From assembly GCF_037102585.1 (NCBI RefSeq), contig NW_027043822.1:266001-330000 (forward strand): 64,000 nucleotides of DNA. Direction: 5' to 3'. The stretch comes from Saccharomycopsis crataegensis (taxonomy: Eukaryota; Ascomycota; Saccharomycetes; Ascoideales; Saccharomycopsidaceae). Below are positions 10,163 to 21,412 of the stretch, in pieces (the first letter of the stretch is position 1; each line of letters starts with the position of its first letter). A program made the translations under genes and the position numbers. The notes below the pieces were generated by a model. The model saw only the letters and a list, made by a program, of their open reading frames with translations. It did no database searches and had not been told where the DNA came from.

Positions 10163-10820
10163 GTCGTGATCTCCTCCTTACTGTTCTTTTTCAACTTGGG
10201 ACAGACTAAGTAACACGAAATTGTGAGAGCCTTTTAATCTTTTTTTTTTTTTTTTATTGGTATTGTGAGAAACTTAATAGACACTCATTACTTTTATCTA
10301 GAAAATTCATCATTCAGAAGTTTGGAAAATAGAGAGTGATTTTTTTTTTTTTTTTTTTTTTTAAAAAAATTCCGATTTTCAGGAGTTTAAATGGCAGGAA
10401 ATGTTGAAAAACGTTGGAAAAGATGTGTGCAATGGATGCAAGTAAGTAACTGTGACAGCCTCGTTGATGAGTCGAAACCAACCATTTTTTTATTTTAATT
10501 TTTTTTTCCTTACTAAACAGTCTTTTCTTTCATTTATAGAATTTTCCAAATGTCTTTTTACTGGCGAGCCACTAAGTTTGTGGACGATTCATGTTGAGGA
10601 AAAATTGATCTGCTGCATGCATATAAGAGGCGACGCCCAACGCCACGCTCCCGTGGTTTTTTTTTATAAGCAGTGTGTGAGGTGAGTGCTAAGCTTGTCA
10701 TGACAATAGAACTGTGATTTCATAGGGAAATATAAATATGATTGAATATTCACCTAGAAAACAAAAAAAAAAACAACACTAAAATTCCACTGTTTGCAAA
10801 TAAAGACCACCACCAGCTTG

Positions 10821-10886
<66 letters not shown>

Positions 10887-11308
10887 TGAGTTGATATTCT
10901 ACGGCTCTGTGATCATACTATAATATAATATAACATGTCATTTCTAAGGCTACATGTTCTAGGGAGGTTTTTTTTTTTTTAAGGCATACTAAATAGAAAC
11001 ATTCCTTTAATTAATAATGGAACCAATCCAATAATAAAGAATCATGAGAATTGAATAATGGTAGAATTTTTTTAGCAACATCAATTTAGCAAAAAAATGG
11101 AAAAAATACACAATAAAGAACCGAAATTGCAACCACCAATCATAAACAACGTTAGAGAACAAGACGATAATTAAAAACTTCAGAACAAAATAAACAGCAA
11201 GAGAGTATTGCCAAATGCATTATTGGAGAAACTAACAAGCAAAAAAAAGGCAAACGAAAAAAAAAAAAAACAGAACAAAACAAACATCAATGCAAAAATA
11301 AAATTAGA
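10163..11308. other. Intergenic region, promoter of the Asn-rich gene and ODC1 3' end
   Basis: No gene is supported. The stretch contains T tracts at 10238-10256 and 10340-10362, the long TAA repeat listed separately, and an A-rich segment (11030-11300) that is probably the ODC1 3' flank. The 77-codon frame at 10452-10685 has no recognisable features. Confidence 0.5.
10821..10886. repeat. (TAA)n microsatellite, 66 bp
   Basis: About 22 uninterrupted TAA units lie about 660 bp upstream of the Asn-rich gene. The same triplet is expanded inside that gene. Confidence 0.9.
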
Positions 11309-12425
11309 TTATTTGAAAGGCTTTTCTTCTCTTGTTTTGACCTCGTCATTTCCATAATGCCATCCTCTGAAAAAATCCATTGTTTTGGTGAAAACCACGA
11401 GTAAGACCCCACCTCCCGGTCCCAATCTTAAAACTTTTGGTAATAATCCTTTGAATAACGCTCTCGGGCCTTCTTCACGATACACGATTGCTAAACCTGG
11501 TAAGGTCCACACGTATTTTGGTTTGACTCCTTCAGTTTTCACTTGGTTTTGAATTCTGGTTTTCACCACATCGAATGGAATATTCAAAATGGTACCAACA
11601 CACCCTCCGATACTCCCACTGATAAGATCGGCGATGGTTTTTTTAGTACCTTCATACTTTGGCATCAACGAGCGTATTTGATGGATCGATCCAAAATACG
11701 CGGCGTTCCACATGACATGTCTCCAAAGAGTGGCTTCTAATCCGGTGTATAAAGATTTGATCCCTCCTTCGTTGACGACAATACTTTTCACCACGTCCAA
11801 TGGACCAGAGTACCGGGGTCCCCCAGGGGCTTGTAATCTAATCTTGACCAATTCAAACGGTACCACCACAAACGATTCGGTGGCCCCAGCACAGGCCCCG
11901 GTGAGGATCGCCAACGGTTGGTTCATTTGGGGGTAACCGAGGAGTTTTGGAATGAGTTTGGAGTATTCGTCATTGGCGGCGAATTTCGTAGCCCGCTTAG
12001 GAGCCTCCATGATAATTGGGGCGGAAATTCCCCGGTATAAATGAGAAGGGCCTTCGAGTTTGACAATCTTGGTGACACAATCGATGATTCCGGTGTAGTG
12101 GGTGGTGGTGGTGGCGGCCCCCGCCTTTGCAGGGCTGGAGGAGAGACCCTGGAGTTGAAGACGAGTTTTCACGACATCAAGAGGATACATCAAGAGAATT
12201 TCACTGATTCCGGCAACGGCCCCAGAAATAAACTGGTACACGAACGGTAGGGCTAGAAGTTGTGTTAGTAGATGGGTAATGGGCAATGGGCAATGGGTAA
12301 TGGGCAATTGGTGGTGGTGCTCGTCGCTTGCCATTGCCGTAGTAACAAAAGTGCGGGGCGGAGATGGCGATGATGAGGAGGAGGAAAGATGATAAATACT
12401 CACGTCTTGTATCCTGAGACGTCAT
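11309..12425 (-). CDS. ODC1: ODC1/ODC2, mitochondrial 2-oxodicarboxylate carrier (two exons)
   Basis: The spliced product is 321 aa. It is a mitochondrial carrier that exchanges 2-oxoadipate and 2-oxoglutarate across the inner membrane. Exon 1 (12425-12404) encodes MTSQDTR plus one base, and exon 2 runs 12252-11309. The join reads MTSQDTRPLPFVYQF, nearly the N-terminus I recall for yeast Odc1, which confirms the intron. The three carrier signatures are PLDVVKTR, PFELVKIR and PFDVVKTR. The segment RGISAPIIMEAPKRATKF is typical of the oxodicarboxylate branch. The donor is GTGAGT, the branch point is a perfect TACTAAC at 12270-12264, and the acceptor is CTAG. An in-frame ATG inside the intron could give a variant N-terminus if splicing fails. 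No CTG codon occurs. Whether the orthologue is ODC1 or ODC2 cannot be told. Confidence 0.93.
12253..12403 (-). other. Spliceosomal intron of ODC1 (151 nt)
   Basis: The donor is GTGAGT at 12403, the branch point TACTAAC at 12270-12264 and the acceptor TAG ending at 12253, only 11 nt past the branch point. The intron carries imperfect copies of a hexamer-like unit (GGGCAAT/GGGTAAT on the plus strand, 12274-12310). It is open in the exon-2 frame. Confidence 0.92.
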
Positions 12426-12902
12426 TTCCAAGATAGATAGTCCAGTTATTGTTATTCGACAAGAGAAAGGCTATCCTTTAATGTTTTATTGTTGTTGTTG
12501 TTGTTGTTTTTTCTTCCAAATTAATTTTTTTTTTTCTCACAAGAAAGCCCTTTAATAAGTATAATTAAGTGGTGTCAAATAACAACTCTTCCCGGGCGTA
12601 AGGGAACAAAGGAAAGTGAAAAAAAAAAAAGGATAATGAAAAATTACAGATAATCTGCCCCCCTCCCAAAAAGACACCACACCACACCACACAACACAAT
12701 ATAACACAACACACACCCACATTAAAGGCATCTACTGACAGCACATCGTTATTGTCTCTTAATAATAAAGAGATTAATTATGGCTTATTATGGCTTATTT
12801 AACAAGTTTCATTTGATTAGACCGTTGTAGGGATATGTAATGTAATAATATATGTATATAAATGATAATAATAATAATAACAACAACAAAAGACCATGTC
12901 AA
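12426..12902. other. ODC1 promoter region
   Basis: A 477-bp interval between two minus-strand genes. It includes a (TTG)n run (about 12489-12508), a CA-rich pentamer-like stretch (about 12675-12718, ACCAC units) and an (AAT)n run near 12862-12880. No gene is seen. Confidence 0.5.
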
Positions 12903-13823
12903 TCATAACTTCCAATCCCTGAACCCGTCTTTCTCAAAAACCACTTTATTTTGCACAGTACCCACTTTCTCCAACTTACAAACACAAACGTCGCCATCTT
13001 GTAGCCATTTTGGATCTTTCATTCCCGCAGCCACCCCACCAGGGGTCCCGGTCCAAATGATATCCCCCGGCATCAAAGTAGTGCCTTGACTCAAGAAATG
13101 CACTAGCTCGACAACGTCAAAGATCATGTCCCCGGTAGTACTATCTTGACGAAGCTCTCCGTTGACGTACGACGAGATTTGCAAATCGTTGGGGTTACCC
13201 ACTACCGATGGCGACACGATCGCTGGGCCAAATGGCGCCCAAGTATCGAACATTTTCCCGGTAGTGAACTGCGACCCGCCTCTAGCAATCTGCCAGGTTC
13301 TTTGAGAAACGTCGTTCCCTACAGAGTACCCGAGGATATATTCGGAAACTTTGTCCTTTGGGATATTGGTCCCGGCTTTCCCAATGACCACCACCAATTC
13401 GGTTTCGTAATCGACTTGCGGCTTGGTATCTTTTGGATCATTTGGGTTGCCCACCACCTGGGCAAAACGAGGCACGATAATTGAGTCATTTGGCCCGGCA
13501 GCGGCGGTGGCAGGCTTGTAAAACCCTACTGGGAACTTTGGTTTAGGAGACCCAAGTTCCGCGGCGTGTTTGGAGTAATTGAGGCCAATTAGACGGACGG
13601 TTCCCAATTGAGATGGGGCGATGGGACAAAGCAATTGGGCCACTGGTTTGATCTGGTTGGTGATGGTGTAGGACGAAGAAAACACATCGCCGACAATAAC
13701 GTGGGCCTCCTTGGTGAATCTGGGGTCGAAAGTTTCCGGGGTGGTGGTGGAAGGCACGATGGCATCGCCAAAGTACACCTTGCTGTCGGTGGAGACGAAT
13801 CTGATAAGACGTTTGAAGGACAT
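12903..13823 (-). CDS. Fumarylacetoacetate-hydrolase-family enzyme, 306 aa
   Basis: The protein has the FAH C-terminal-domain fold shared by fumarylpyruvate hydrolases, oxaloacetate decarboxylases/tautomerases (FAHD1/FAHD2) and bacterial 2-keto-4-pentenoate hydratases. Visible marks are RLIGLNYSKHAAELG (about 88-102), the metal-binding acidic segment DYETELVVVIGK (about 139-150), GYSVGNDVSQRTWQ (about 168-181) and the FDTWAPFGPAIV and GDIIWTGTPGGV motifs. The family binds Mg or Mn through Glu-Glu-Asp. The first ATG of the homologous region is at 13823; the frame stays open upstream to 13988 through a non-ATG start and low-complexity sequence, which I exclude. The substrate cannot be told from sequence. 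It is divergent from PEX5, with a 420-bp shared promoter region. No CTG codon occurs. Confidence 0.88.
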   Translation of the reverse strand: MSFKRLIRFVSTDSKVYFGDAIVPSTTTPETFDPRFTKEAHVIVGDVFSSSYTITNQIKPVAQLLCPIAPSQLGTVRLIGLNYSKHAAELGSPKPKFPVGFYKPATAAAGPNDSIIVPRFAQVVGNPNDPKDTKPQVDYETELVVVIGKAGTNIPKDKVSEYILGYSVGNDVSQRTWQIARGGSQFTTGKMFDTWAPFGPAIVSPSVVGNPNDLQISSYVNGELRQDSTTGDMIFDVVELVHFLSQGTTLMPGDIIWTGTPGGVAAGMKDPKWLQDGDVCVCKLEKVGTVQNKVVFEKDGFRDWKL

Positions 13824-13993
13824 GTTTGTTTGTTTGGAGGGGGAGGGGGAGAAAAGATAGGGAGAAAACAGCGAAGGAAGACAATTAATGGTGGAGTGAG
13901 GACGAGGAGGAGAAGAGAGAGAGAGAGGGCTCTTTTGTAGTAGGAAACTCCCGTCGGGATCGACCTGCCCCCACACCCACACGCACACCTCAC

Positions 13994-14035
<42 letters not shown>

Positions 14036-14243
14036 AGAGCGAGGACGGACAGAGGACAGAAAAGGAGGTCTGGCACCCGGGACACCGGCCCCCCCCCCCC
14101 CCGTGACTGATAAGTTTTCGATGCGAGCCGGAGATTTTAAATTAATTTGGATAGGATACTTTTACTATCACTGGGTATCAAATAATGTTATATAATATAC
14201 TCTTTGGATATACTCTCCAGGCACAGAATTAAGTACAGTTACC
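13824..14243. other. Divergent promoter region between the FAH-family gene and PEX5
   Basis: The 420 bp contain a CT-dinucleotide tract (13995-14035), a GC-rich segment and a 14-nt C run (14089-14102), then an A/T-rich part with ATATAATATACT (about 14191-14202) close to the PEX5 start. CT tracts often mark nucleosome-depleted promoters. Confidence 0.55.
13995..14035. repeat. (CT)n microsatellite
   Basis: About 20 CT units with one TT interruption in the divergent promoter. A GAGA-type element on the other strand. Confidence 0.85.
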
Positions 14244-16091
14244 ATGTTCTCTGGTGCAGAGTGCTCGACTAGCAAGAACCCCCTCGCCCAGTTTGCAAAC
14301 AGAGGGATCAACACCGACACCTCCCTCCACAAGGGCCCGTCGCTCCTTCATGGGCCCTCCTCCTCCTCCTCCTCCTCCTCCTTCCCTAACCAAATGGCCC
14401 AAGAACGGGCCATGTCCGCCAACGACGCCACTAAGTTCAACCAGTTCTACCACAGTGATAATAACCATGGCTTAACAACAGAAACAGCAACATCTCCCAA
14501 TGTCATGGCAATGCCTTTAAATATGCAATCGATGAACCGTGAACTTGCCTCGATCCAACGCTCGATGATTGCAGCTGGTGGTGGTGCTTCTAGATCAATG
14601 ACTGGTGCTCCCACCGCCACCACCGCCAGTAATAACTGGTCTCAAGAATTCAACTCACCGGGGACTACTAGTGTTACCATGGCAGCAAAAACCTCGACCA
14701 ATGCGGCGATTTCCCAAAATTTCTCTGGTCAAGGCCATTATCAACCCCGGTTTATGAATCAGTTAATGTTTGCCAATTCAGCCATGGCAAGAATGGATGT
14801 CGGAGGTCAAGCCCCCCAAGTCTCAAATCAGAATATTAATATCAATTGGGATGATCATTTCAAGGACGTGGAGCAGGAAATCTCCAGCTCCAAAGAAAAA
14901 TTGCAAGTCGTCGACGACGAAGAAGAAGAAGAAGAAGAAGAAGTGGTCGAAGAAATCCTCCTGTCCAATACCCAGGCTCAAGAAGACGGGATGTCCGAAA
15001 CTTTTGAAGAACTTTGGAATAACATGAAACAAAATGACGATATTGATTACGACAATATCCATAATGGATTTCTCGGGGGTAATAGTAATAGCAGCATGCA
15101 TCCTGGATTCGACGTTTATAAATTTGAAGACACCGAGAATAACCAATTCCTTGATCTTGATGATCCATACCTGATTGGGCTTCAGTTGATGGAAAACGGG
15201 GCGAAATTAAGCGAGGCGGCCCTTGCGTTTGAAGCCGCGGTCCAAAAAGATCCAAAACACATCGATGCCTGGTTGAAACTCGGGGAAGTTCAAAGTGCCA
15301 ACGAGAAGGAAAAACCAGGGATCATTGCCTATAACCAGGTACTCAAATTGGATCCTCATAATTTGACGGCATTAATGAATTCAGCCATTGGGTACATCAA
15401 TGAAGGATACGATAACCTGGTACTGGAGAACTTGAAACAATGGATCTTCACCAAATACCCTCAATCGGCAGCGATTTTCAAACAAATAGACCAAACTAAA
15501 GAAACCGAGAATTCAGAAACCGGGATGCATTTCCATTACCTTGACAGATTTGCTTCGTTGACAGAGACATTTTTGTCGATTATTAGGGCCGATCCCGCGA
15601 CAGCAGGAAACGACGCTGATCTTCAATTAGGATTGGGGGCGCTTTTCTACGCCACTGGTGATTTCAATAAGACCATTGATTGTTTCCAAACTGCGTTGAG
15701 AATCCAGCCGAACGATGAAATTCTTTGGAATAGATTAGGAGCCGCGTTGGCCAATTCCAACCGGTCAGAAGAAGCGATCAATGCGTATTACCGGGCGTTA
15801 CAACTTAAACCAAGTTTTGTAAGAGCTCGGTACAATTTGGGGGTGTCGTGTATTAATATTGGCTGTTATAAAGAGGCGGCAGAGCATTTATTGGCAGGGC
15901 TAAGTTTACATAAAGTTGAAGGAGGGAAAGATATCCAAGATGGAGAGATATTTAATATCGATAATAACCAGAGTAATAGTTTGCTAGAGAGTTTGAAGAG
16001 GGTTTTTCTTTCGATGGAAAGACATGATTTGTTGGATAAAGTTGAGCCAAATATGAATTTGGATCAGTTTAGGAAAGAATTCAATTTTTGA
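14244..16091 (+). CDS. PEX5: PEX5, peroxisomal PTS1 import receptor
   Basis: The 615-aa protein is the cycling receptor that binds C-terminal SKL-type signals in the cytosol and docks at Pex13/Pex14. The N-terminus MFSGAECSTSKNPLAQF carries the conserved Cys (residue 7), the site of mono-ubiquitination for receptor export, and the conserved NPLAQ. Two WxxxF-type Pex14/Pex13 motifs are visible: WSQEF (from residue 132) and WDDHF (from residue 202). An acidic run (EEEEEEE) follows near 227-235. The TPR domain starts near ENGAKLSEAALAFEAAVQKDP (about 318) and continues through the LGALFYATGDFNKTIDCFQTAL and LGAALANSNRSEEAINAYY repeats. Length fits the family. Four CTG codons stand at positions that are not hydrophobic in the homologues I recall. 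A long TTTA repeat starts 7 bp after the stop. Confidence 0.96.
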   Translation: MFSGAECSTSKNPLAQFANRGINTDTSLHKGPSLLHGPSSSSSSSSFPNQMAQERAMSANDATKFNQFYHSDNNHGLTTETATSPNVMAMPLNMQSMNRELASIQRSMIAAGGGASRSMTGAPTATTASNNWSQEFNSPGTTSVTMAAKTSTNAAISQNFSGQGHYQPRFMNQLMFANSAMARMDVGGQAPQVSNQNININWDDHFKDVEQEISSSKEKLQVVDDEEEEEEEEVVEEILLSNTQAQEDGMSETFEELWNNMKQNDDIDYDNIHNGFLGGNSNSSMHPGFDVYKFEDTENNQFLDLDDPYLIGLQLMENGAKLSEAALAFEAAVQKDPKHIDAWLKLGEVQSANEKEKPGIIAYNQVLKLDPHNLTALMNSAIGYINEGYDNLVLENLKQWIFTKYPQSAAIFKQIDQTKETENSETGMHFHYLDRFASLTETFLSIIRADPATAGNDADLQLGLGALFYATGDFNKTIDCFQTALRIQPNDEILWNRLGAALANSNRSEEAINAYYRALQLKPSFVRARYNLGVSCINIGCYKEAAEHLLAGLSLHKVEGGKDIQDGEIFNIDNNQSNSLLESLKRVFLSMERHDLLDKVEPNMNLDQFRKEFNF

Positions 16092-16876
<785 letters not shown>

Positions 16877-18016
16877 ATGACAATCACCTCTATTCTTCGA
16901 ACTCTTCATTCGATCCAAAACCAATCATTACCACAAGCTTTTTCTTCCTACAATCAACTAGATATTTCACAAATCACGTCACAAATATTAGTGTGTTCCG
17001 AGCCGGTGAGTACTGGCAAGTTACCGTCGATATGGTACAAAAACTCGCTTAATGAATTGATCAAGTATCTTAATTTCAATCACCCCAATAAATGGTTAAT
17101 TGTCAACCTTCAACAGGAGCCTAGCCAGTACGAAGATTGTCAGGTATTTGGCAATGTGGTGCACCATCCGTTTCCCGACCACCAACCCCCACCGTTCGTG
17201 ATGTTTGTGAAGATTGTGAAAACCATCCATCGATATTTATCTGAGGACGGTGACCGGATAGTGTTGATCCATTGTAAAGCCGGGAAAGGTCGTTCAGGGA
17301 CCGTGGTATGTGGGTACTTGATGAACTATTATCACATTGGGGCCGATGAGGCCAATCGGTACTACAGTGCCAAAAGAATGCGATGGGGGATGACGGGGGT
17401 ATCGATTCATAGCCAACAACGATACTTGGGGTATTTTGAACAATGGACGAAAATGGGGAAACTCGAACAGATTAAAGTAATGGGGAATGCTGTTGCTGGG
17501 AAGAAGATGATGAAGGTGTACGGGATTAGGGTGATTGATCGGAGTTTCTTGGAGTTGGATCCCAAAGATTTGCGGGTGCTGGTTTGGGATTATTATGACA
17601 CCAGAGGGGAAATGCGGCTAGTTTGGAAAGCCGAGGGAGGTTATCAAGGGGAGCAGCAGCAGCAGCAGCAGCAGGCGGCCAGGGTTGAGCGATGTGGAGT
17701 GACGGAAGGCGGCCCAAAGAATGTGGTGTATTACCGGTTTAAGCAGCCTTTGTACACCAATTGCGACGTCCGGATAGTTTTGGGTAATCGTAATGCGCGG
17801 TGGGGGTTGGGACTAGTGGACCATTGCGGGTTTTGGTTCCACGGATACTTCGAGAAGAACAAGGAGAAGACAAAGACAAAGACAAGTACCACTGAAAGTA
17901 GTGGAAATACGGTGTTCAGCATTGCCCACAGAGAAACAGACGGGTATTGTGGGCTGGGGATCAGGCCAGGGTTGCAATTGTTTGAGCGGGTTGAGGTTGT
18001 GTATTACTGCAAGTGA
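16877..18016 (+). CDS. TEP1: TEP1, PTEN-like phosphoinositide 3-phosphatase
   Basis: The 379-aa protein is a PTEN homologue. The catalytic loop HCKAGKGRSG begins at residue 132 (Cys133 nucleophile, Arg138). Both lysines that give PTEN its preference for 3-phosphorylated inositol lipids are present, which separates it from ordinary dual-specificity phosphatases. The WPD-loop region is PFPDHQPPPF, with the Asp at the expected spot. The TI loop, KRMRWGMTGVSIHSQQRYLGYFE, matches PTEN in layout. A C2-like part follows (about 195-379), interrupted by a short Gln run (residues about 258-265, from CAG repeats). In budding yeast, Tep1 is non-essential and linked to sporulation. The start ATG follows a long A run. 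Length is a little shorter than the S. cerevisiae protein as I recall it. Confidence 0.93.
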   Translation: MTITSILRTLHSIQNQSLPQAFSSYNQLDISQITSQILVCSEPVSTGKLPSIWYKNSLNELIKYLNFNHPNKWLIVNLQQEPSQYEDCQVFGNVVHHPFPDHQPPPFVMFVKIVKTIHRYLSEDGDRIVLIHCKAGKGRSGTVVCGYLMNYYHIGADEANRYYSAKRMRWGMTGVSIHSQQRYLGYFEQWTKMGKLEQIKVMGNAVAGKKMMKVYGIRVIDRSFLELDPKDLRVLVWDYYDTRGEMRLVWKAEGGYQGEQQQQQQQAARVERCGVTEGGPKNVVYYRFKQPLYTNCDVRIVLGNRNARWGLGLVDHCGFWFHGYFEKNKEKTKTKTSTTESSGNTVFSIAHRETDGYCGLGIRPGLQLFERVEVVYYCK

Positions 18017-18935
18017 ATGAATGGGTGTCGATCGTTTTGACAGGGAAACTAGAGGAGGCAAATATGTTTATATATATATATATATATATCTGATGTATAA
18101 TAGATATTATTTAGGATTTTTTCTATTGAGGGGGAGAGTATTATTAGTGAGGGTGTGTGGTAATATAATATATGATATAATAAATAATATGTTATATAAT
18201 ATAATATAACATATGATATGATATGATAAGGTGGCCGGAGTGCGCGGAGGGGTTTCCCGTGTTTCTTTTTCATTCCGAAGGGGGCGATTTTTCTGATTTT
18301 CTGATTTTCTGATTTCGATTTCTGATTTTTGTTGTTGTTGTTGTTGTTGTTGTTGATGCCAACTGCAACTGCTTTTTTCTTTATTTTTGCTCTCTTCCCA
18401 TAGTATATCCTTCCACTGCTGTCCCAGTTACAAGCTAGTTCTTACTACTTCGCCATACTTGCATTTGCCTGGTCGTGTTTTTTTTTTTTTCTGTTTTCTT
18501 TTCATTCCAGTCTATCCTTTTGACTCGTATCATCATCATCATCATCATCATCATTATCATCATTTTTTTTTATTATTATTATTATAAGTATCCAGGGGTC
18601 CTCAAATTATCATTATCCTCATTTCTAACAAGACAAGACGCTTTGGCCGCCAATGATATAACATTTCAGATACATCACCTTTGTCCTTGTTTGTTTTTGC
18701 TTAGCTATTAAATTCATATTATATTAAACAATCATATCTGCGACACTTTTAACGATTTTTTTTTTTTTTTTTTCTAAGAAAACTCTCCACCTTATATCAT
18801 CATTTTCATTTTTTTACATGCTAGTTTGTGGTTATTACTAGAGAATCATCAATATTAGATATCACCAATTACAATAATATCCCTTGCTATAAAACCACCA
18901 CCATCAACAATCATCATCATATATCATTGAATATC
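18017..18935. other. Intergenic region upstream of the Ser/Thr-rich gene
   Basis: The 919 bp hold TEP1's 3' end and the next gene's promoter. Low-complexity blocks are ATAT runs (18067-18090), a tandem TGATTTTC-like unit (18292-18330), (GTT)n (18331-18355), (ATC)n (about 18528-18561) and T runs. The open frame reaching back to 18828 begins only with GTG. I see no gene. Confidence 0.5.
18292..18355. repeat. Tandem TCTGATTT units followed by (GTT)n
   Basis: Four to five copies of a TCTGATTTT-like 8-9-mer are followed by eight GTT triplets. Confidence 0.85.
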
Positions 18936-20429
18936 ATGTTTAGCAAGTTCCCCAGGAAATCAAAGCAGAAAATGGGCGATGATCCAGAGCCCCCTGCCAG
19001 AGCCAGGATCACCAGATCAAAATTTAAAGAATCCAAACCTGACAATAACCAGGAACAACAACAAGATGATAATGGAGAAGAAGAAGAACAAGAAGATGAT
19101 AATGATCGAGAAGAAGATCGAGAAGAAAATCAAGATCAAGATAATAAAGATAATACCGAAGATGAAGATGAAGATGAAGGAGAAAAAATGAATATTGATA
19201 TTGAAGAATCCAAGCAGCGAAGCCCTCATAATAATGCATTCAAACATTCAGATTTCTCATTAAATGATTTACTCAAATGGGATAAATCAGAAGAATCATT
19301 AGTGTCAATGTTAAAACTCCAAATCGAAAGAGAACGATCGCAACAAGAACAATTGAAACTTCAAAACATTAAGAAAACCATGGAAGTGTTAAATATGGCC
19401 ATCAATTACAAAATCCCCAACGATTCCATCGCCTTGATTTTCAATAACCGTGTCCCAGTATCTTTGGAAGACGCTAAAAGAAAACTTGTCGCCGCCCGCA
19501 CTACCGCGTACAATAATAATAAAAATACTCTTCCAGAAAGAAGTAATACTGCTGCTACTACCACCACCACGGCCCCATCAGGAACCGTTAGTAAACCATA
19601 TACCCATACTCGAGGCACCAGCCGTTCACAATCATCATCATCGATATCCTCGCTGAGCACGTCTAACCAACCAACCACCTCGGTTTTTAAAGTCAATATC
19701 CCCCAACAAGTCCAGTACCAATTCCATCAATGGCACCCATCGATCGGGTCTCGTAAAATGGCCACCCTGCCCGATGTGTCCACCGCCTCGTCGATTCCTG
19801 GCGGGCAAAACCAAAGTTTTATGACCACCATTGGTTCCGGCACCACCACCTCGACTTTAATGTCGCCATCATCATCACAAAATAATATCAGTACCTCCCA
19901 GATTATCCCACCGTTGATGGGCTCGCCCACCCCGCGATCGCCACTTCGCCGTAGCGTCGGCCATCGACGTGGATTATCCGATACCCTGGCATTCAACCAT
20001 AATGGACGACAATCACAGTTCATGGGTCCGTCATTATCATCGTCATCCCCATCGAAAATTTCCAAGTCCACCACCATCACAAGCAATATTAATCATCATA
20101 ATCATCATCATAAACGGGGTCATAATTCATCGCATTCTCGCCAAGGATCAATCGATGGCACCATCACCAGAAATTTTGTGTTTCCTTTGACTTCGTCCCC
20201 GGCCACCGGGGTCAGTGTTAATTCATCGATATCCCAAGGCCCAACGATTTCTCAACCATCGCCGGGACTTGTCCCCTTGATGTCACAATTCCAACAAGTG
20301 GCGAATAATCCTAGTGCGATGTCTCAAAGACAACTCCTGCCATCGAGAAACCCAATCAAGGGGCATAAGAAAGCGCAATCGAAAACCGATGTGAATTTCA
20401 TGATCTCGCCACCTGATGAGCATATATGA
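18936..20429 (+). CDS. Unrecognised Ser/Thr/Asn-rich protein, 497 aa
   Basis: I do not recognise this protein. The first ATG in frame is at 18936 (MFSKFPRKSKQKMG); the frame extends upstream only through a GTG. An acidic N-terminal block (about residues 40-90, many Glu, Asp and Asn) is followed by the only part that looks structured (about 105-200). That part contains DLLKWDKSEESLVSMLKLQ, a predicted coiled coil rich in Glu, Gln and Lys, and NYKIPNDSIALIFNNR. The rest is low complexity. It carries short basic-Ser motifs such as GHRRGLSD, GHNSSHSRQGS and, at the end, GHKKAQSKTDVNFMISPPDEHI, which resemble phosphorylation sites of basophilic kinases. This composition is common in yeast regulatory proteins. 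Gene reality is likely; function is unknown. Confidence 0.65.
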   Translation: MFSKFPRKSKQKMGDDPEPPARARITRSKFKESKPDNNQEQQQDDNGEEEEQEDDNDREEDREENQDQDNKDNTEDEDEDEGEKMNIDIEESKQRSPHNNAFKHSDFSLNDLLKWDKSEESLVSMLKLQIERERSQQEQLKLQNIKKTMEVLNMAINYKIPNDSIALIFNNRVPVSLEDAKRKLVAARTTAYNNNKNTLPERSNTAATTTTTAPSGTVSKPYTHTRGTSRSQSSSSISSLSTSNQPTTSVFKVNIPQQVQYQFHQWHPSIGSRKMATLPDVSTASSIPGGQNQSFMTTIGSGTTTSTLMSPSSSQNNISTSQIIPPLMGSPTPRSPLRRSVGHRRGLSDTLAFNHNGRQSQFMGPSLSSSSPSKISKSTTITSNINHHNHHHKRGHNSSHSRQGSIDGTITRNFVFPLTSSPATGVSVNSSISQGPTISQPSPGLVPLMSQFQQVANNPSAMSQRQLLPSRNPIKGHKKAQSKTDVNFMISPPDEHI

Positions 20430-20717
20430 AGAGAGATGATATATTAGTTGATGGGAATTTCTTACCATGATGCTGTCTACTGATAAGCATATATAAAAAA
20501 AGATGAAGAAGCATTAATATTATTATTTAGTTTTTCTTTTTTTTTTTCAAATATCACAATGAATTTGATTAACTTTCATGGTTTTTTTTTCAATCTTTTG
20601 AATCAACTAGAATCAATTTGAATAATTTTTCTGGGTTGATGTGTGCTTTTCAAATTAGAATCAATTTGATTACCTCTGATGTTGCTCAATTTTAGATTGA
20701 ATTCCATTAACTTTGGT

Positions 20718-20757
<40 letters not shown>

Positions 20758-21350
20758 CTACAAAGAAAAGGAAATTATCATTATTATTATTATTATACAA
20801 GCTGGTGGTGGTCTTATCATTCATTCTTCGGATGATATTTCCAACTAATTCCTAAATATGAATCTTCTTATGATTTTTCTCAAATACATGCATTTTTTTT
20901 TTTTGTTTCATACATACCCTATATCTTTTTTTTTGGATATGAGAATTCCCAAATAATATTGGAATTTGAAACTGTAAATCGATCATCAGAACGAGATGAA
21001 CAAATGGATTCTCAATTATTAGAACTAACTAATGTGAAGAAGAACAAATGAATTCTCAATAATTAATAACTGAAGAGAAGAAGAAGAAGAAGAAGAAGAA
21101 GAAGAAATTCCCACATAAACTACAGAATATATATCCTTTTAATCAAACTAAAAAAAAACGAAATTATCAATTGAAAAGAGTGTGGTTTCCCAAGTTAATC
21201 AAAAATATCACTTCATTGGATTGATTTTATTCTCTCACGTTTACAAACCCCAATTCTTATTATTATTATAATTATTAATTACCGTATATTTATGCCAGAT
21301 TTTTTGGAAATTATGAATTTCATTAAACATTTGCTCTTTTTTGTATGTTT

Positions 21351-21412
<62 letters not shown>

